Assembly (NCBI GenBank): GCA_051530055.1
Contig: CM121342.1
Span: 10,106,001 to 10,170,000 of the forward strand
Length of the DNA: 64,000 nucleotides
Direction of reading: 5' to 3'
Source: Neoechinorhynchus agilis
Lineage: Eukaryota > Acanthocephala
Numbering within the stretch: the first letter of the stretch is position 1; the number at the start of each line of letters is the position of its first letter. The notes below the pieces were generated by a model, which was not told the DNA's origin, did no database searches, and worked only from the letters and a program-made list of their open reading frames with translations. Shown here piece after piece: positions 1-10,793 of this stretch. Position numbers and translations under genes: made by a program.

Positions 1-685
1 CTACAAATTGAAAGTTTAATCGTATTTCTCGAAAGTACGCAATAAAACCTTTACAAATATACAGAATATTACGAGGCCATCAAAGCTCATCGATTGACTT
101 GCTTTTTTAAAATCAGTATATTTGTCTGCGTTATAAAACACAATGTGGATCTGCAAAGAAGTAATTGGAAGCAATTAAAAAGTTTCCTCACCTCCGCAGG
201 ATAAACCTTTCCATCCATTACATGTTCAGATCCAGTTTGATTGTCCGGTCCCCAGTGCATATGGAAATGATCAAAATAATATTTGTCCTTGAGAATACCG
301 CCAGAAGTAACTAAAAAAGAGGTGTCTTCAAATGAACCTCGATCGGTTTTTTGAAAATAGAAGGAATTAAAAATGCAGTAGCGATTTCGGATAAAAACTA
401 TTATTTCACGAACTCACAGCAACCGGAAGGATCGCCCGTGACTTGTATGGTAAATCCAGCGTTTGTGATATGCTGACAGCAATTTGAGCTTAATTTCATC
501 TTAATCCCCCTAAGTGCCGGATCATAAATTGTTTCCAATGAATTAATATAGATTGGTGATTGATATTTTAGCCTTTTCATGACCGGATACATCATGCACC
601 ATTGTAGTGGACCATTGAATTCATCGTAACCAAATCCAATACTTTCCCTCTGATTATCTTCCTTTTTCGATCGAATGAAACGCAC
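1..685 (-). CDS. Alpha-carbonic anhydrase, 5' part, cut by left window edge
   Basis: Reversible hydration of CO2 to bicarbonate. Reading right to left, exons lie at about 418-660, 192-310 and 55-150. The intron at 1-54 ends exactly at the window edge with TTTGTAG, so the rest of the gene lies outside. The splice phases agree. Exon one carries FGYDEFNGPLQW and QSPIYI, matching the GYxxxNGPxxW and QSPxxI blocks of the family. Exon two has HFHMHWG, which holds the first two zinc histidines, and GSEH with the gatekeeper glutamate. Exon three begins IHIVFYN, which supplies the third zinc histidine, and ends in DGL-IFCIF, the DGLAVLGIF block. All three zinc ligands are thus kept, and the enzyme is probably active. 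The reading frame begins at 685 with a GTG, so the true start codon must be in an upstream exon. An ATG at 834 is a candidate but its phase does not join cleanly. It is not possible to say whether a signal peptide exists. Confidence 0.88.
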
Positions 686-1082
686 GAATTTTTCACAATT
701 GCTAAACGATTATGAAGAAAATGTAACCGATTTTGACGAAAAATTGAATACATTCGTAAAAATGTGAATGGTTTACGGTAACTTTTCCCGGTCTCCAAAT
801 CCCTTTTTGTTTCTGATTTCTTTGAGGACGCCATTTTTGCCAAGATTAAAAAGAAGCTGTGTATTCGGCCGATTATTAACTAAAATGAAAGTTGAAGAAA
901 ATAATTGAGAAAACAATCACAACGCGGATGTCATTACAAAACGAGTTTCAAATAAAGAAGCGACAATAAAAAACGAAGCTCAGAAGAGGCAAATTTCATC
1001 AAGTTGTCGGAAAACCTTAATATAAAGTTTACTCTATGTCCATTTTTGATAAATAAAATGTTCAAATGAGTGATTACCTCTC
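686..1082. other. Upstream region of the carbonic anhydrase gene
   Basis: No complete gene is visible. On the minus strand an ATG at 834 opens a short frame of about 20 residues (MASSKKSETKR...) that may be the first exon of the carbonic anhydrase, but no donor/acceptor pair with matching phase was found. The remainder is AT-rich and ends where the 128-bp satellite begins. Confidence 0.4.
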
Positions 1083-4000
1083 CGAAGCTGGAAGGTTCAA
1101 AGTGATAATGAGGTATCTAAGCAAGTGAAATATAAAGTCCAATTTAAAATTACAATCTTTCAGCGGTTGCAAACAAATAAGCCTCGTAGAATATAAAGAC
1201 AAAATCAAGCCGAAGCTGGTAAGTTCAAAGTGATAATGAGGTATCTAAGCAAGTGAAATATAAAGTCCAATTTAAAATTACAATCTTTCAGCGGTTGCAA
1301 ACAAATAAGCTTCGTAGAATCTAAAGACAAAATCAAGCCGAAGCTGGTAAGTTCAAAGTGATGATGAGGTATCTAAGCAAGTGAAATATAAAGTCCAATT
1401 TAAAATTACAATCTTTCAGCGGTTGCAAACAAATAAGCTTCGTAGAATATAAAGACAAAATCAAGCCGAAGCTGGTAAGTTCAAAGTGATAATGAGGTAT
1501 CTAAGCAAGTGAAATATAAAGTCCAATTTAAAATTACAATCTTTCAGCGGTTGCAAACAAATAAGCCTCGTAGAATATAAAGACAAAATCAAGCCGAAGC
1601 TGGTAAGTTCAAAGTGATAATGAGGTATCTAAGCAAGTGAAATATAAAGTCCACTTAAAAATTACAATCTTTCAGCGGTTGCAAACAAATAAGCTTCGTA
1701 GAATCTAAAGACAAAATCAAGCCGAAGCTGGTAAGTTCAAAGTGATAATGAGGTATCTAAGCAAGTGAAATATAAACTAGCAAACAAATAAGCTTCGTAG
1801 AATCTAAAGGCAAAATCAAGCCGAAGCTGGTAAGTTCAAAGTGATAATGAGGTATCTAAGCAAGTGAAATATAAACTATACTTAAAAATTACAATCTTTC
1901 AGCGGTTGCAAACAAATAAGCCTCGTAGAATATAAAGACAAAATCAAGCCGAAGCTGGTAAGTTCAAAGTGATAATGAGGTATCTAAGCAAGTGAAATAT
2001 AAAGTCCAGTTAAAAATTACAATCTTTCAGCGGTTGCAAACAAATAAGCCTCGTAGAATCTAAAGACAAAAACAAGCCGAAGCTGGTAGGTTCAAAGTGA
2101 CAATGAGGTTTCTAAGCAAGTGAAATATTAAGTCCACTAAAAAATTACAATCTTTCAGCGGTTGCAAACAAATAAGCTTCGTAGAATCTAAAGGCAAAAT
2201 CAAGCCGAAGCTGGTAAGTTCAAAGTGATAATGAGGTATCTGAGCAAGTGAAATATAAACTAGCAAACAAATAAGCTTCGTAGAATCTAAAGGCAAAATC
2301 AAGCCGAAGCTGGTAAGTTCAAAGTGATAATGAGGTATCTAAGCAAGTGAAATATAAACTATACTTAAAAATTACAATCTTTCAGCGGTTGCAAACAAAT
2401 AAGCCTCGTAGAATATAAAGACAAAATCAAGCCGAAGCTGGTAAGTTCAAAGTGATAATGAGGTATCTAAGCAAGTGAAATATAAAGTCCAGTTAAAAAT
2501 TACAATCTTTCAGCGGTTGCAAACAAATAAGCCTCGTAGAATCTAAAGACAAAAACAAGCCGAAGCTGGTAGGTTCAAAGTGACAATGAGGTTTCTAAGC
2601 AAGTGAAATATTAAGTCCACTAAAAAATTACAATCTTTCAGCGGTTGCAAACAAATAAGCTTCGTAGAATCTAAAGGCAAAATCAAGCCGAAGCTGGTAA
2701 GTTCAAAGTGATAATGAGGTATCTAAGCAAGTGAAATATAAACTATACTTAAAAATTACAATCTTTCAGCGGTTGCAAACAAATAAGCTTCGTAGAATCT
2801 AAAGACAAAATCAAGCCGAAGCTGGTAAGTTCAAAGTGATAATGAGGTATCTAAGCAAGTGAAATATAAAGTCCAATTTAAAATTACAATCTTTCAGTTG
2901 CAAACAAATAAGCCTCGTAGAATATAAAGACAAAATCAAGCCGAAGCTGGTAAGTTCAAAGTGATAATGAGGTATCTAAGCAAGTGAAATATAAACTATA
3001 CTTAAAAATTACAATCTTTCAGCGGTTGCAAACAAATAAGCTTCGTAGAATATAAAGACAAAATCAAGCCGAAGCTGGTAAGTTCAAAGTGATAATGAGG
3101 TATCTAAGCAAGTGAAATATAAAGTCCAATTTAAAATTACAATCTTTCAGCGGTTGCAAACAAATAAGCCTCGTAGAATATAAAGACAAAATCAAGCCGA
3201 AGCTGGTAAGTTCAAAGTGATAATGAGGTATCTAAGCAAGTGAAATATAAAGTCCACTTAAAAATTACAATCTTTCAGCGGTTGCAAACAAATAAGCTTC
3301 GTAGAATCTAAAGACAAAATCAAGCCGAAGCTGGTAAGTTCAAAGTGATAATGAGGTATCTAAGCAAGTGAAATATAAAGTCCACTTAAAAATTACAATC
3401 TTTCAGCGGTTGCAAACAAATAAGCCTCGTAGAATCTAAAGACAAAATCAAGCCGAAGCTGGTAAGTTCAAAGTGATAATGAGGTATCTAAGCAAGTGAA
3501 ATATAAAGTCCACTTAAAAATTACAATCTTTCAGCGGTTGCAAACAAATAAGCTTCGTAGAATCTAAAGACAAAATCAAGCCGAAGCTGGTAAGTTCAAA
3601 GTGATAATGAGGTATCTAAGCAAGTGAAATATAAAGTCCAATTTAAAATTACAATCTTTCAGCGGTTGCAAACAAATAAGCCTCGTAGAATATAAAGACA
3701 AAATCAAGCCGAAGCTGGTAAGTTCAAAGTGATAATGAGGTATCTAAGCAAGTGAAATATAAAGTATACTTAAAATTACAATCTTTCAGCGGTTGCAAAC
3801 AAATAAGCCTCGTAGAATATAGACAAAATCAAGCCGAAGCTGGTAAGTTCAAAGTGATAATGAGGTATCTAAGCAAGTGAAATATAAAGTCAATTTAAAA
3901 TTACAATCTTTCAGCGGTTGCAAACAAATAAGCCTCGTAGAATCTAAAGACAAAATCAAGCCGAAGCTGGTAAGTTCAAAGTGATAATGAGGTTTCTAAG

Positions 4001-5709
4001 CAAGTGAAATATAAAGTCCACTAAAAAATTACAATCTTTCAGCGGTTGCAAACAAATAAGCTTCGTAGAATCTAAAGGCAAAATCAAGCCGAAGCTGGTA
4101 AGTTCAAAGTGATAATGAGGTATCTAAGCAAGTGAAATATAAAGTCCAATTAAAAATTACAATCTTTCAGCGGTTGCAAACAAATAAGCCTCGTAGAATC
4201 TAAAGACAAAATCAAGCCGAAGCTGGTAAGTTCAAAGTGATAATGAGGTATCTAAGCAAGTGAAATATAAAGTCCATTTAAAAATTACAATCTTTCAGTT
4301 GCAAACAAATAAGCCTCGTAGAATCTAAAGCAAAATCAAGCCGAAGCTGGTAAGTTCAAAGTGATAATGAGGTATCTAAGCAAGTGAAATATAAACTATA
4401 CTTAAAAATTACAATCTTTGCGGTTGCAAACAAATAAGCTTCGTAGAATCTAAAGACAAAATCAAGCGAAGCTGGTAAGTTCAAAGTGATAATGAGGTAT
4501 CTAAGCAAGTGAAATATAAAGTCCAATTTAAAATTACAATCTTTCAGCGGTTGCAAACAAATAAGCCTCGTAGAATATAAACAAATCAAGCCGAAGCTGG
4601 TAAGTTCAAAGTGATAATGAGGTATCTAAGCAAGTGAAATATAAAGTACACTTAAAAATTACAATCTTTCAGCGGTTGCAAACAAATAAGCCTCGTAGAA
4701 TATAAAGACAAAATCAAGCCGAAGCTGGTAAGTTCAAAGTGATAATGAGGTATCTAAGCAAGTGAAATATAAAGTCCAATTAAAAATTACAATCTTTCAG
4801 CGGTTGCAAACAAATAAGCCTCGTAGAATCTAAAGACAAAATCAAGCCGAAGCTGGTAAGTTCAAAGTGATAATGAGGTATCTAAGCAAGTGAAATATAA
4901 AGTCCACTTAAAAATTACAATCTTTCAGCGGTTGCAAACAAATAAGCTTCGTAGAATCTAAAGACAAAATCAAGCCGAAGCTGGTAAGTTCAAAGTGATA
5001 ATGAGGTATCTAAGCAAGTGAAATATAAAGTCCACTTAAAAATTACAATCTTTCAGCGGTTGCAAACAAATAAGCCTCGTAGAATCTAAAGACAAAATCA
5101 AGCCGAAGCTGGTAAGTTCAAAGTGATAATGAGGTATCTAAGCAAGTGAAATATAAAGTCCAATTAAAAATTACAATCTTTCAGCGGTTGCAAACAAATA
5201 AGCCTCGTAGAATCTAAAGACAAAATCAAGCCGAAGCTGGTAAGTTCAAAGTGATAATGAGGTATCTAAGCAAGTGAAATATAAAGTCCACTTAAAAATT
5301 ACAATCTTTCAGCGGTTGCAAACAAATAAGCCTCGTAGAATCTAAAGACAAAATCAAGCCGAAGCTGGTAAGTTCAAAGTGATAATGAGGTATCTAAGCA
5401 AGTGAAATATAAAGTCCACTTAAAAATTACAATCTTTCAGCGGTTGCAAACAAATAAGCCTCGTAGAATCTAAAGACAAAATCAAGCCGAAGCTGGTAAG
5501 TTCAAAGTGATAATGAGGTATCTAAGCAAGTGAAATATAAAGTACAATTTAAAATTACAATCTTTCAGCGGTTGCAAACAAATAACCTCGTAGAATATAA
5601 AGACAAAATCAAGCCGAAGCTGGTAAGTTCAAAGTGATAATGAGGTATCTAAGCAAGTGAAATATAAAGTCCAATTAAAAATTACAATCTTTCAGCGGTT
5701 GCAAACAAA
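1083..5709. repeat. Satellite array A, 128-bp unit
   Basis: Head-to-tail array of a 128-bp unit; successive starts of the GCCGAAGCTGG landmark at 1209, 1337 and 1465 are exactly 128 bp apart. By length it holds roughly 36 units. Most units are over 95% alike, with diagnostic variants (CCTCG/CTTCG; GAATAT/GAATCT; AAAGTCCA/AAACTATA). Some units are shortened to about 95 bp by one shared deletion (AAACTAGCAAAC, near 1777 and 2262). Blocks of the same variants recur in the same order about 485 bp apart, a higher-order repeat. Each unit contains TTTCAG and, 55 bases later, GTAAGTTC, so it resembles a 55-nt exon followed by a 73-nt intron. The array stops inside a unit at about 5709, where LINE-related sequence begins. 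Confidence 0.95.
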
Positions 5710-7262
5710 GCTTCGTGGTGGTTAAATAGCTAGAGACATATTTTTTTTACTTGGGTGAGGAAATAAGACTTTTATACCTTTCAACTTTAATGAGGTAGTT
5801 GGAAACGATCACGTTCAGCATAATATTTTTGTAGCAATTCTTGTTGGGGATAAAAGACCTTTACTCGTATCAATAATAAATCAATTCTGGAGCACGTTTT
5901 CCATTTTCGACGGAATAATAAGCGAAATATCCACATACTAATTTAGTGCACACCTTTCCCTTAAAAAGGTGATCATTGCCATTCGATTTTTGAAATTTAA
6001 TTTCTTCATTGAGTATTTCCGCACTTGAAATCACTAACACCACCGCTCTGGATCACTCAGCTGCCGTCGTGGTGTAATGGTCGAAAGGACGGATGCAGCG
6101 TTCCCTCCCATTGCACCGCCAGACTTATGTTTTGTAGGAGGAATGTTCATTTAATCGGATCGCAAGTGATTCATATCAATATTCGATTTTTATTTTACAC
6201 GTCAAGTGCGGTTTTAACACTTTAACAATAATATATCCATATCACGAATTAAAAATTCGTTCAATTCTAACTTGTGTCCATTTCCTATAGACACGACATT
6301 TTGACGTGGGAGCTCAATAGAAATATTCTTGGTACGACAACCCAACTACGTATTCGGACCAATCAAATACCGAGGAAACGCCCAACGCTACCGGGACACC
6401 AGGCCTAAATTCTGTTCATCAAATCACTACTTTGGGACAAGCAATTTCATTTGCACGTCAAACACACGATCCTTATCCGATGCCACGACCCAATGAAGCT
6501 GCGATGATACAATTTGACGCAACCAGCCAAGACAGCCCAACTAAGTATTCGGACCAATCAAATACCGAGGAAACGCCCAACGCCACTGGGACACCAGGCT
6601 GTTTTTCCGTCACGAAATTCGGGATTTTGTGCATTTGATTCCAAAAGCAACTGAGCTATTTTTCGGCGCATAGCTGGGTTCACTCGCAAATAAGGAAAGT
6701 GTGATTCGTCCAATTGCAATTGGAACAACTCCGCGCCGCCAAAGAGCAAAAAATTTAAATAAAAGGATCTCGGAAAAAGTAGGGATGCTGCTTCGCCTTA
6801 CTCAGTTAGACTACTGTAGACCTTGTGACGCAGAGGCGATTGTTCATTCACTCCGCACGTTCATCACCGGAAATGTGATTTCAAAAATGCATTAAACACA
6901 GTTCACCGAGCAGATTTGCTCGAAGTAGTTAGAGATCACGCACCAGAAGTGCCGCCTCCACCGACGACACGTAATCAAAAGACGCCTCGTTTCCTTTGAC
7001 GAAAGTTTCTTGAGCATTGGCCGTTTAGCAAAGGAGGATTCCAAAAAACGCGCGAATGAGACTAACTGCCATCGAGCATCTACGAGACAGCTTGCCAAGC
7101 ACGTGTCTTCAAAACTCGCGGATGGAGATGTTTGGGGAGCTGCCCGTATTTTGTCCTCCTCTGATACGTTTGCAAGTGATTCGCCCTCCACACTTCAGGG
7201 TTTAAAGTTGAAGCATCCGCAAAGTTCAACCCAAACAGAAATTCCTCATGTTCCGTCCATCA
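5710..7262 (+). mobile_element. Broken LINE sequence, duplicated copy 1
   Basis: About 1.55 kb, nearly identical to 10796-12348. Around 6600-6990 it encodes reverse-transcriptase fragments (IRPIAIGTTPRR, then EAIVHSLRTFITGN), followed from about 7010 by the amino-terminal part of a second, related copy (KLADGDVWGAARIL). It therefore holds pieces of two head-to-tail elements. The frame is interrupted by several stops. A 58-bp direct repeat sits at about 6345-6403 and 6541-6599. Box A-like TGGTGTAATGG at about 6069 hints at a SINE fragment. Similarity to copy 2 stops at about 7262, followed by 130 bp of other sequence and then array B. Confidence 0.8.
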
Positions 7263-7392
7263 AAGTTTAGCTCAATAGATTGAAACCTTTTGAAATACTA
7301 CTAGATTTTTAAGACGCTTCAATGATCAAGTTTTGGTTTTCGAAATGGACATTTGAGTGGAAAATCTTTTCCATTTAAAAACAAAAATTAGC

Positions 7393-10300
7393 TCAATAAG
7401 CTTCGTAGAATCTAAAGGCAAAATCAAGCCGAAGCTGGTAAGTTCAAAGTGATAATGAGGTATCTAAGCAAGTGAAATATAAAGTATACTTAAAAATTAC
7501 AATCTTTCAGCGGTTGCAAACAAATAAGCCTCGTAGAATATAAAGACAAAATCAAGCCGAAGCTGGTAAGTTCAAAGTGATGATGAGGTATCTAAGCAAG
7601 TGAAATATAAAGTCCAGTTAAAAATTACAATCTTTCAGCGGTTGCAAACAAATAAGCCTCGTAGAATCTAAAGACAAAAACAAGCCGAAGCTGGTAAGTT
7701 CAAAGTGACAATGAGGTTTCTAAGCAAGTGAAATATTAAGTCCACTAAAAAATTACAATCTTTCAGCGGTTGCAAACAAATAAGCTTCGTAGAATCTAAA
7801 GGCAAAATCAAGCCGAAGCTGGTAAGTTCAAAGTGATAATGAGGTATCTAAGCAAGTGAAATATAAACTAGCAAACAAATAAGCTTCGTAGAATCTAAAG
7901 GCAAAATCAAGCCGAAGCTGGTAAGTTCAAAGTGATAATGAGGTATCTAAGCAAGTGAAATATAAACTATACTTAAAAATTACAATCTTTCAGCGGTTGC
8001 AAACAAATAAGCTTCGTAGAATATAAAGACAAAATCAAGCCGAAGCTGGTAAGTTCAAAGTGATAATGAGGTATCTAAGCAAGTGAAATATAAAGTCCAA
8101 TTTAAAATTACAATCTTTCAGCGGTTGCAAACAAATAAGCCTCGTAGAATATAAAGACAAAATCAAGCCGAAGCTGGTAAGTTCAAAGTGATAATGAGGT
8201 ATCTAAGCAAGTGAAATATAAAGTCCACTTAAAAATTACAATCTTTCAGCGGTTGCAAACAAATAAGCCTCGTAGAATATAAAGACAAAATCAAGCCGAA
8301 GCTGGTAAGTTCAAAGTGATAATGAGGTATCTAAGCAAGTGAAATATAAAGTCCAATTTAAAATTACAATCTTTCAGCGGTTGCAAACAAATAAGCCTCG
8401 TAGAATCTAAAGACAAAATCAAGCCGAAGCTGGTAAGTTCAAAGTGATAATGAGGTATCTAAGCAAGTGAAATATAAAGTCCACTTAAAAATTACAATCT
8501 TTCAGCGGTTGCAAACAAATAAGCTTCGTAGAATCTAAAGACAAAATCAAGCCGAAGCTGGTAAGTTCAAAGTGATAATGAGGTATCTACAAGTGAAATA
8601 TAAAGTCCAATTTAAAATTACAATCTTTCAGCGGTTGCAAACAAATAAGCCTCGTAGAATATAAAGACAAAATCAAGCCGAAGCTGGTAAGTTCAAAGTG
8701 ATAATGAGGTATCTAAGCAAGTGAAATATAAACTATACTTAAAAATTACAATCTTTCAGCGGTTGCAAACAAATAAGCCTCGTAGAATATAAAGACAAAA
8801 TCAAGCCGAAGCTGGTAAGTTCAAAGTGATAATGAGGTATCTAAGCAAGTGAAATATAAAGTCCAGTTAAAAATTACAATCTTTCAGCGGTTGCAAACAA
8901 ATAAGCCTCGTAGAATCTAAAGACAAAATCAAGCCGAAGCTGGTAAGTTCAAAGTGACAATGAGGTTTCTAAGCAAGTGAAATATTAAGTCCACTAAAAA
9001 ATTACAATCTTTCAGCGGTTGCAAACAAATAAGCTTCGTAGAATCTAAAGGCAAAATCAAGCCGAAGCTGGTAAGTTCAAAGTGATAATGAGGTATCTAA
9101 GCAAGTGAAATATAAACTAGCAAACAAATAAGCTTCGTAGAATCTAAAGGCAAATCAAGCCGAAGCTGGTAAGTTCAAAGTGATAATGAGGTATCTACAA
9201 GTGAAATATAAACTATACTTAAAAATTACAATCTTTCAGCGGTTGCAACAAATAAGCCTCGTAGAATATAAAGACAAAATCAAGCCGAAGCTGGTAAGTT
9301 CAAAGTGATAATGAGGTATCTAAGCAAGTGAAATATAAAGTCCACTTAAAAATTACAATCTTTCAGCGGTTGCAAACAAATAAGCCTCGTAGAATATAAA
9401 GACAAAATCAAGCCGAAGCTGGTAAGTTCAAAGTGATAATGAGGTATCTAAGCAAGTGAAATATAAAGTCCACTTAAAAATTACAATCTTTCAGCGGTTG
9501 CAAACAAATAAGCCTCGTAGAATCTAAAGACAAAATCAAGCCGAAGCTGGTAAGTTCAAAGTGATAATGAGGTATCTAAGCAAGTGAAATATAAACTAGC
9601 AATGTTAATACTTAAAAATTACAATCTTTCAGCGGTTGCAAACAAATAAGCTTCGTAGAATCTAAAGACAAAATCAAGCCGAAGCTGGTAAGTTCAAAGT
9701 GATAATGAGGTATCTAAGCAAGTGAAATATAAAGTCCAATTTAAAATTACAATCTTTCAGCGGTTGCAAACAAATAAGCCTCGTAGAATCTAAAGACAAA
9801 ATCAAGCCGAAGCTGGTAAGTTCAAAGTGATAATGAGGTATCTAAGCAAGTGAAATATAAAGTCCAATTAAAAATTACAATCTTTCAGCGGTTGCAAACA
9901 AATAAGCCTCGTAGAATATAAAGACAAAATCAAGCCGAAGCTGGTAAGTTCAAAGTGATAATGAGGTATCTAAGCAAGTGAAATATAAAGTCCAATTTAA
10001 AATTACAATCTTTCAGCGGTTGCAAACAAATAAGCCTCGTAGAATCTAAAGACAAAATCAAGCCGAAGCTGGTAAGTTCAAAGTGACAATGAGGTATCTA
10101 AGCAAGTGAAATATAAAGTCCACTTTAAAATTACAATCTTTCAGCGGTTGCAAACAAATAAGCCTCGTAGAATATAAAGACAAATCAAGCCGAAGCTGGT
10201 AAGTTCAAAGTGATAATGAGGTATCTAAGCAAGTGAAATATAAAGTCCAATTTAAAATTACAATCTTTCAGCTTGCAAACAAATAAGCCTCGTAGAATCT

Positions 10301-10793
10301 AAAGACAAAATCAAGCCGAAGCTGGTAAGTTCAAAGTGATAATGAGGTATCTAAGCAAGTGAAATATAAACTATACTTAAAAATTACAATCTTTCAGCGG
10401 TTGCAAACAAATAAGCCTCGTAGAATATAAAGACAAAATCAAGCCGAAGCTGGTAAGTTCAAAGTGATAATGAGGTATCTAAGCAAGTGAAATATAAAGT
10501 CCAATTTAAAATTACAATCTTTCAGCGGTTGCAAACAAATAAGCCTCGTAGAATCTAAAGACAAAATCAAGCCGAAGCTGGTAAGTTCAAAGTGATAATG
10601 AGGTATCTAAGCAAGTGAAATATAAAGTCCAATTTAAAATTACAATCTTTCAGCGGTTGCAAACAAATAAGCCTCGTAGAATATAAAGACAAAATCAAGC
10701 CGAAGCTGGTAAGTTCAAAGTGATAATGAGGTATCTAAGCAAGTGAAATATAAAGTCCAGTTAAAAATTACAATCTTTCCGCGGTTGCAAAAA
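7393..10793. repeat. Satellite array B, same 128-bp unit
   Basis: Second array of the unit found in array A, same orientation, about 26 units by length. It shares array A's variant order, including the ACAAAAACAAGCC unit followed by the ATTAAGTCCACTAAA unit and the shortened AAACTAGCAAAC units near 7867 and 9117. This suggests that the two arrays descend from one by segmental duplication. A few units have small deletions (for example TATCTACAAGTG near 8587 and 9193). The right edge breaks at the same point of the unit as array A: GTTGCAAA then GCTTCGTGGTGG. Confidence 0.95.

Noticed and set aside
2060-4589. Minus-strand frames within the satellite (77-80 codons)
   Set aside because: They are read across 128-bp units, have repeated leucine-rich phrases and no start context.
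1083-10793. CRISPR array
   Set aside because: Units are 128 bp and alike throughout with no alternating short repeats and unique spacers; the context is eukaryotic.
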